DNA of 7,276 nucleotides. Origin: Mailhella sp. Lineage in GTDB: Bacteria > Desulfobacterota > Desulfovibrionia > Desulfovibrionales > Desulfovibrionaceae. Made by a program: the position numbers and the translations under genes. Shown here one piece after another: positions 5,612-7,276 of this stretch; the stretch's first letter is position 1, and every line of letters starts with the position of its first letter. The notes under the pieces were generated by a model. That model was not told the DNA's origin. It saw only the letters and a program-made list of their open reading frames with translations, and made no database searches. Location: NCBI GenBank assembly GCA_017411945.1, contig JAFQPD010000009.1:1-7276 (forward strand). Direction: 5' to 3'.

Positions 5612-5631
5612 TTATGGAAGGAGCGTGTCAA
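5602..5631 (-). promoter_or_regulatory. Candidate integrase promoter
   Basis: On the minus strand a perfect -35 TTGACA occupies 5631-5626. At 17-18 bases the -10 position is only a poor match (TCTGAA or CTGAAT). That poor -10 overlaps the hexamer array at 5582-5611, so the promoter may be weak or need activation. Placement just upstream of the integrase supports the call. Confidence 0.3.
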
Positions 5632-5724
5632 TTTTGTTCATACCCATTTAAATAATGATACAGGTTCAGAAATTTTGCTCTGTTCGATAAAAAAAATAAA
5701 AATTTTTGTACCAATCTCATAGAA

Positions 5725-5754
5725 TTAACACTTTGTTAACATTTTAATTACGAT
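5725..5754 (+). promoter_or_regulatory. Candidate porin 2 promoter with dyad over the -35
   Basis: A -35 TTAACA (5725-5730; five of six consensus bases) is followed after 18 bases by -10 TACGAT (5749-5754; four of six), in the most AT-rich part of the window. The expected leader is about 100 bases, ending with AAAGGA eight bases before the porin 2 ATG. The -35 is half of the perfect dyad TTAACA-CTT-TGTTAA (5725-5739), so a repressor or activator site may overlap it. The promoter lies inside the spacer between the inverted arms and would move with it on inversion. Confidence 0.45.
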
Positions 5755-5789
5755 TTGTTTTTAGTCGCAGGAGCAGAGTCGAAACCGTG

Positions 5790-5807
5790 GGAAAAGAGGG
5801 ATTTTCC
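5790..5807 (+). other. Candidate recombination core, porin 2 side
   Basis: GGAAAA-GAGGGA-TTTTCC: perfect six-base inverted arms around a six-base spacer, the usual shape of a tyrosine recombinase core. With one bulged G the arms extend to GTGG-AAAA/TTTTCCAC. Homology with the porin 1 leader starts at 5792, inside this element. It could instead be an mRNA leader hairpin. Confidence 0.35.
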
Positions 5808-5821
5808 ACACCCCAAACCAA

Positions 5822-5837
5822 GGCTCAATACTGAGCC
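5822..5837 (+). other. Leader hairpin of porin 2
   Basis: GGCTCA-ATAC-TGAGCC forms a perfect six-bp stem with a four-base loop in the 5' leader, ten bases upstream of the Shine-Dalgarno AAAGGA (5847-5852). In the frame corresponding to the integrase tail it contains TAC-TGA, a stop that is missing from the porin 1 copy. Confidence 0.5.
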
Positions 5838-5860
5838 GAATTTTTCAAAGGAATGACATC

Positions 5861-7126
5861 ATGAAGAAGCTCGTTACTCTTCTCGCCGCCGCCGGCATGG
5901 TCGTGGCCGCTTCCGCTCCCGCTAACGCTGTTGACGTCAAGGTCGACGCCCGCTATCGCACCTCTTTCGCCCTTGGCTCCAACGGCTTCGCTGGCGACAA
6001 CGTTGAAAGCGGCCTCCATCGTATGCGCCTTGGCCTGACCATGGCTGCCTCCGAAAACCTCTCCGCTTACGTGCAGTTCCAGCTGAACCACGGCAACCAG
6101 TGGGGCGATGCCGACAAGCACGGCCGCTACCAGGACAACGACGTCACCGTGCGTATGCTGTACCTCGACTGGACCGTGCCCGGCACCTCCATCAAGGTCC
6201 GCTCCGGCCGTCATCAGCTCGGCCTGCCCGCTGAAGCCTTCGGCACCAACTCCATCCTCGGCGGCGGCTACGGCAACCGTGAAGGCGTGGTCGTGACCGC
6301 TCCTGTGACCGACAACTTCGGCCTCACCGCTCTGTGGACTCGTCTCGCTGTTGACGGCACCGACACCGACGCCTCCAACAACGACGACATGTTCGCCGTT
6401 ACCGCCAACCTGAAGTTCGACGGCGTTTCCGGTGCTGTGTACGCTGCCTACGCCGCTCTCGATGAATTCGCTGCTACTCCCAAGAAGAATGGTTGGAACA
6501 GCGGCCGTCCCGCTGGCGAAGGCGACGCTTACTGGGTCGGCTTCACCTCCACCCTGTCCTTCTTCGATCCCTTCACCCTGAAGCTCTCTGCCGCTTACGG
6601 CACCTTCGAAGGCAAGGATTCCGCCAACGACACCGACGGCTGGAACGTGCAGGCCAAGGCTTCCTACAAGACCGCTTTCGGTACTCCCGTGCTCGGCGCC
6701 TGGTACTTCTCCGGTGCTGATGAAGACGGTGAAGGCTGGATGCCCAACGCTGGCTACTTCGCTGGTACCAACCACTACTACGACGGCTTCGCCGCCCTCA
6801 ACAACCCCCACGGCAACACCAACAACGACGGCACCTGGGCTGTGCAGGCTGGTATCGAAGGCGTTTCCTTCCTCTCCAACCTCACCCACGACTTCCATGT
6901 GACCTACGTTGAAGGCACCAACGACAAGAAGAGCGGCCACGGCACCTTCACTGAAGACGACGCCTTCGTCGAACTCAGCCTGAACAACGTGTACAAGATC
7001 TACAAGAACCTCGCCATCCGCCTCGAACTCGCTTACATCATCAACGACTTCTCCGATGCTAAGCAGGACGCTGGCTTCGACGAAGACGACTGGTTCGCCG
7101 GCCTCACCTTCGACTTCCGCTTCTAA
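5861..7126 (+). CDS. Desulfovibrio-type trimeric outer membrane porin (porin 2)
   Basis: A 421-residue paralogue of porin 1 with the same 23-residue signal peptide and the same LTFDFRF terminus, so also an outer membrane barrel for small-solute diffusion. The first 34 codons differ from porin 1 by one base. The protein differs mainly at about 35-51, 164-174, 201-217 (a shorter loop, DEFAATPKKN), 323-334, 360-371 and 407-417. The strand-like segments between, such as the one around STLSFFDPFTLKLSAAYGTF, are identical even at silent positions, pointing to recent duplication or continuing gene conversion. AAAGGA lies eight bases before the ATG. A three-codon frame, ATG ACA TCA TGA, overlaps the start but is probably incidental. 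This gene faces the only plausible porin promoter (5725-5754), so it is the likelier expressed copy in this orientation. A specific solute cannot be read from the sequence. Confidence 0.95.
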   Translation: MKKLVTLLAAAGMVVAASAPANAVDVKVDARYRTSFALGSNGFAGDNVESGLHRMRLGLTMAASENLSAYVQFQLNHGNQWGDADKHGRYQDNDVTVRMLYLDWTVPGTSIKVRSGRHQLGLPAEAFGTNSILGGGYGNREGVVVTAPVTDNFGLTALWTRLAVDGTDTDASNNDDMFAVTANLKFDGVSGAVYAAYAALDEFAATPKKNGWNSGRPAGEGDAYWVGFTSTLSFFDPFTLKLSAAYGTFEGKDSANDTDGWNVQAKASYKTAFGTPVLGAWYFSGADEDGEGWMPNAGYFAGTNHYYDGFAALNNPHGNTNNDGTWAVQAGIEGVSFLSNLTHDFHVTYVEGTNDKKSGHGTFTEDDAFVELSLNNVYKIYKNLAIRLELAYIINDFSDAKQDAGFDEDDWFAGLTFDFRF

Positions 7127-7174
7127 TTCCATGCGGTGTTAGACCGCTTCGGACTTAGCGCCTAGCGAAGTTCC

Positions 7175-7200
7175 GCGGGGGAAGGGAAACCTTCCCCCGC
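7175..7200 (+). other. 3' UTR hairpin of porin 2 with GAAA loop
   Basis: A perfect 11-bp stem (7175-7185 with 7190-7200) closed by GAAA, identical to the hairpin after porin 1. No T tract follows (TCTTCG), and the true terminator is about 34 bases downstream. Perfect conservation in both arms suggests a role in mRNA 3'-end stability, or simply recent duplication. Confidence 0.7.
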
Positions 7201-7233
7201 TCTTCGTTTAAGCGGATCACGACCAGACGGCAT

Positions 7234-7262
7234 AAGCCCGGTAGCTCTATGCTACCGGGCTT
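7234..7262 (+). terminator. Hairpin terminator of porin 2
   Basis: AAGCCCGGTAGC (7234-7245) and GCTACCGGGCTT (7251-7262) form a perfect 12-bp stem with loop TCTAT, ending the porin 2 transcript. It has the same architecture as the porin 1 terminator at 2717-2745 but a different sequence and lies outside the repeat. Nothing further is supported in 7263-7276. Confidence 0.75.
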
Positions 7263-7276
7263 TCCTGTATGTCGAC

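Larger units (their letters stand above)
5792..7213. repeat. Right arm of large imperfect inverted repeat (porin 2 arm)
   Basis: This is the inverted partner of 2766-4217, containing porin 2, its leader and 3' UTR. The inner 171 bases differ from the left arm at only 5830, 5834, 5859, 5860 and 5936. The outer 135 bases differ at 7095 and 7204. Matching extends about 87 bases past the stop codon and then ends abruptly. The two arms enclose a 1574-base spacer. Confidence 0.95.

Noticed and set aside
4397..5722. 441-codon plus-strand frame antisense to the integrase
   Set aside because: The minus-strand frame has a complete recombinase with all catalytic residues and a strong SD; this opposite frame shows no family features.
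5853..5864. Three-codon leader frame ATG ACA TCA TGA overlapping the porin 2 start
   Set aside because: Its own ATG is only one base past the AAAGGA SD, too close for initiation. It is most likely the by-product of the shared leader sequence.
1..7276. tRNA, rRNA, CRISPR arrays, insertion sequences
   Set aside because: No cloverleaf, no regularly spaced direct repeats and no transposase-like frame were seen on either strand.

Overview
The window looks like chromosomal DNA of a Desulfovibrionaceae bacterium (Desulfovibrio/Bilophila/Mailhella type). The main clue is a pair of genes for the roughly 400-residue trimeric porin typical of that family: an Ala-rich signal peptide ending in ANA, a mature start VD(I/V)KVDARYRT, and a terminal LTFDFRF. 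Other clues are fairly high GC with GC-rich third positions, Shine-Dalgarno-led genes and hairpin terminators of the AAGCCC...GGGCTT kind. No RNA gene, CRISPR array or insertion sequence was seen.

Left part (1-2745): a YjaB-like GNAT acetyltransferase (+) runs toward a periplasmic glycerophosphodiester phosphodiesterase GlpQ (-), with a shared hairpin terminator between the two stop codons. Upstream of glpQ on the same strand is an OmpR/PhoB-type response regulator with no kinase in the window. Its natural start is probably a GTG, because the upstream ATG lies in the loop of the terminator of the preceding porin gene.

Right part (2717-7262) is the striking region. Two porin genes of about 80% protein identity point away from each other and form the arms of a large imperfect inverted repeat (2766-4217 and 5792-7213). 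The matching sequence covers the leaders, the signal-peptide region, many internal blocks including silent sites, the 3' ends, and a 3' UTR hairpin with a GAAA loop. The 1574-base spacer holds only a P4-type (DUF4102) tyrosine recombinase and a 300-base AT-rich intergenic region. The recombinase has all the usual catalytic residues. Its stop codon overlaps the start of porin 1, and its last 23 residues are encoded by the porin leader repeat. A plausible sigma-70 promoter in the AT-rich region faces porin 2, and no comparable promoter is visible in front of porin 1.

Working model (inference): this is a self-contained porin switch. Recombination between the inverted leader repeats, by the recombinase or by homologous recombination, would flip the spacer. 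The promoter would then face the other porin at exactly the same distance, because the leaders align without gaps. Divergence at apparent surface loops fits antigenic or phage-receptor variation. The simpler alternative is duplicated, gene-converted porins with a captured integrase. Reads joining the spacer in both orientations would decide between them.
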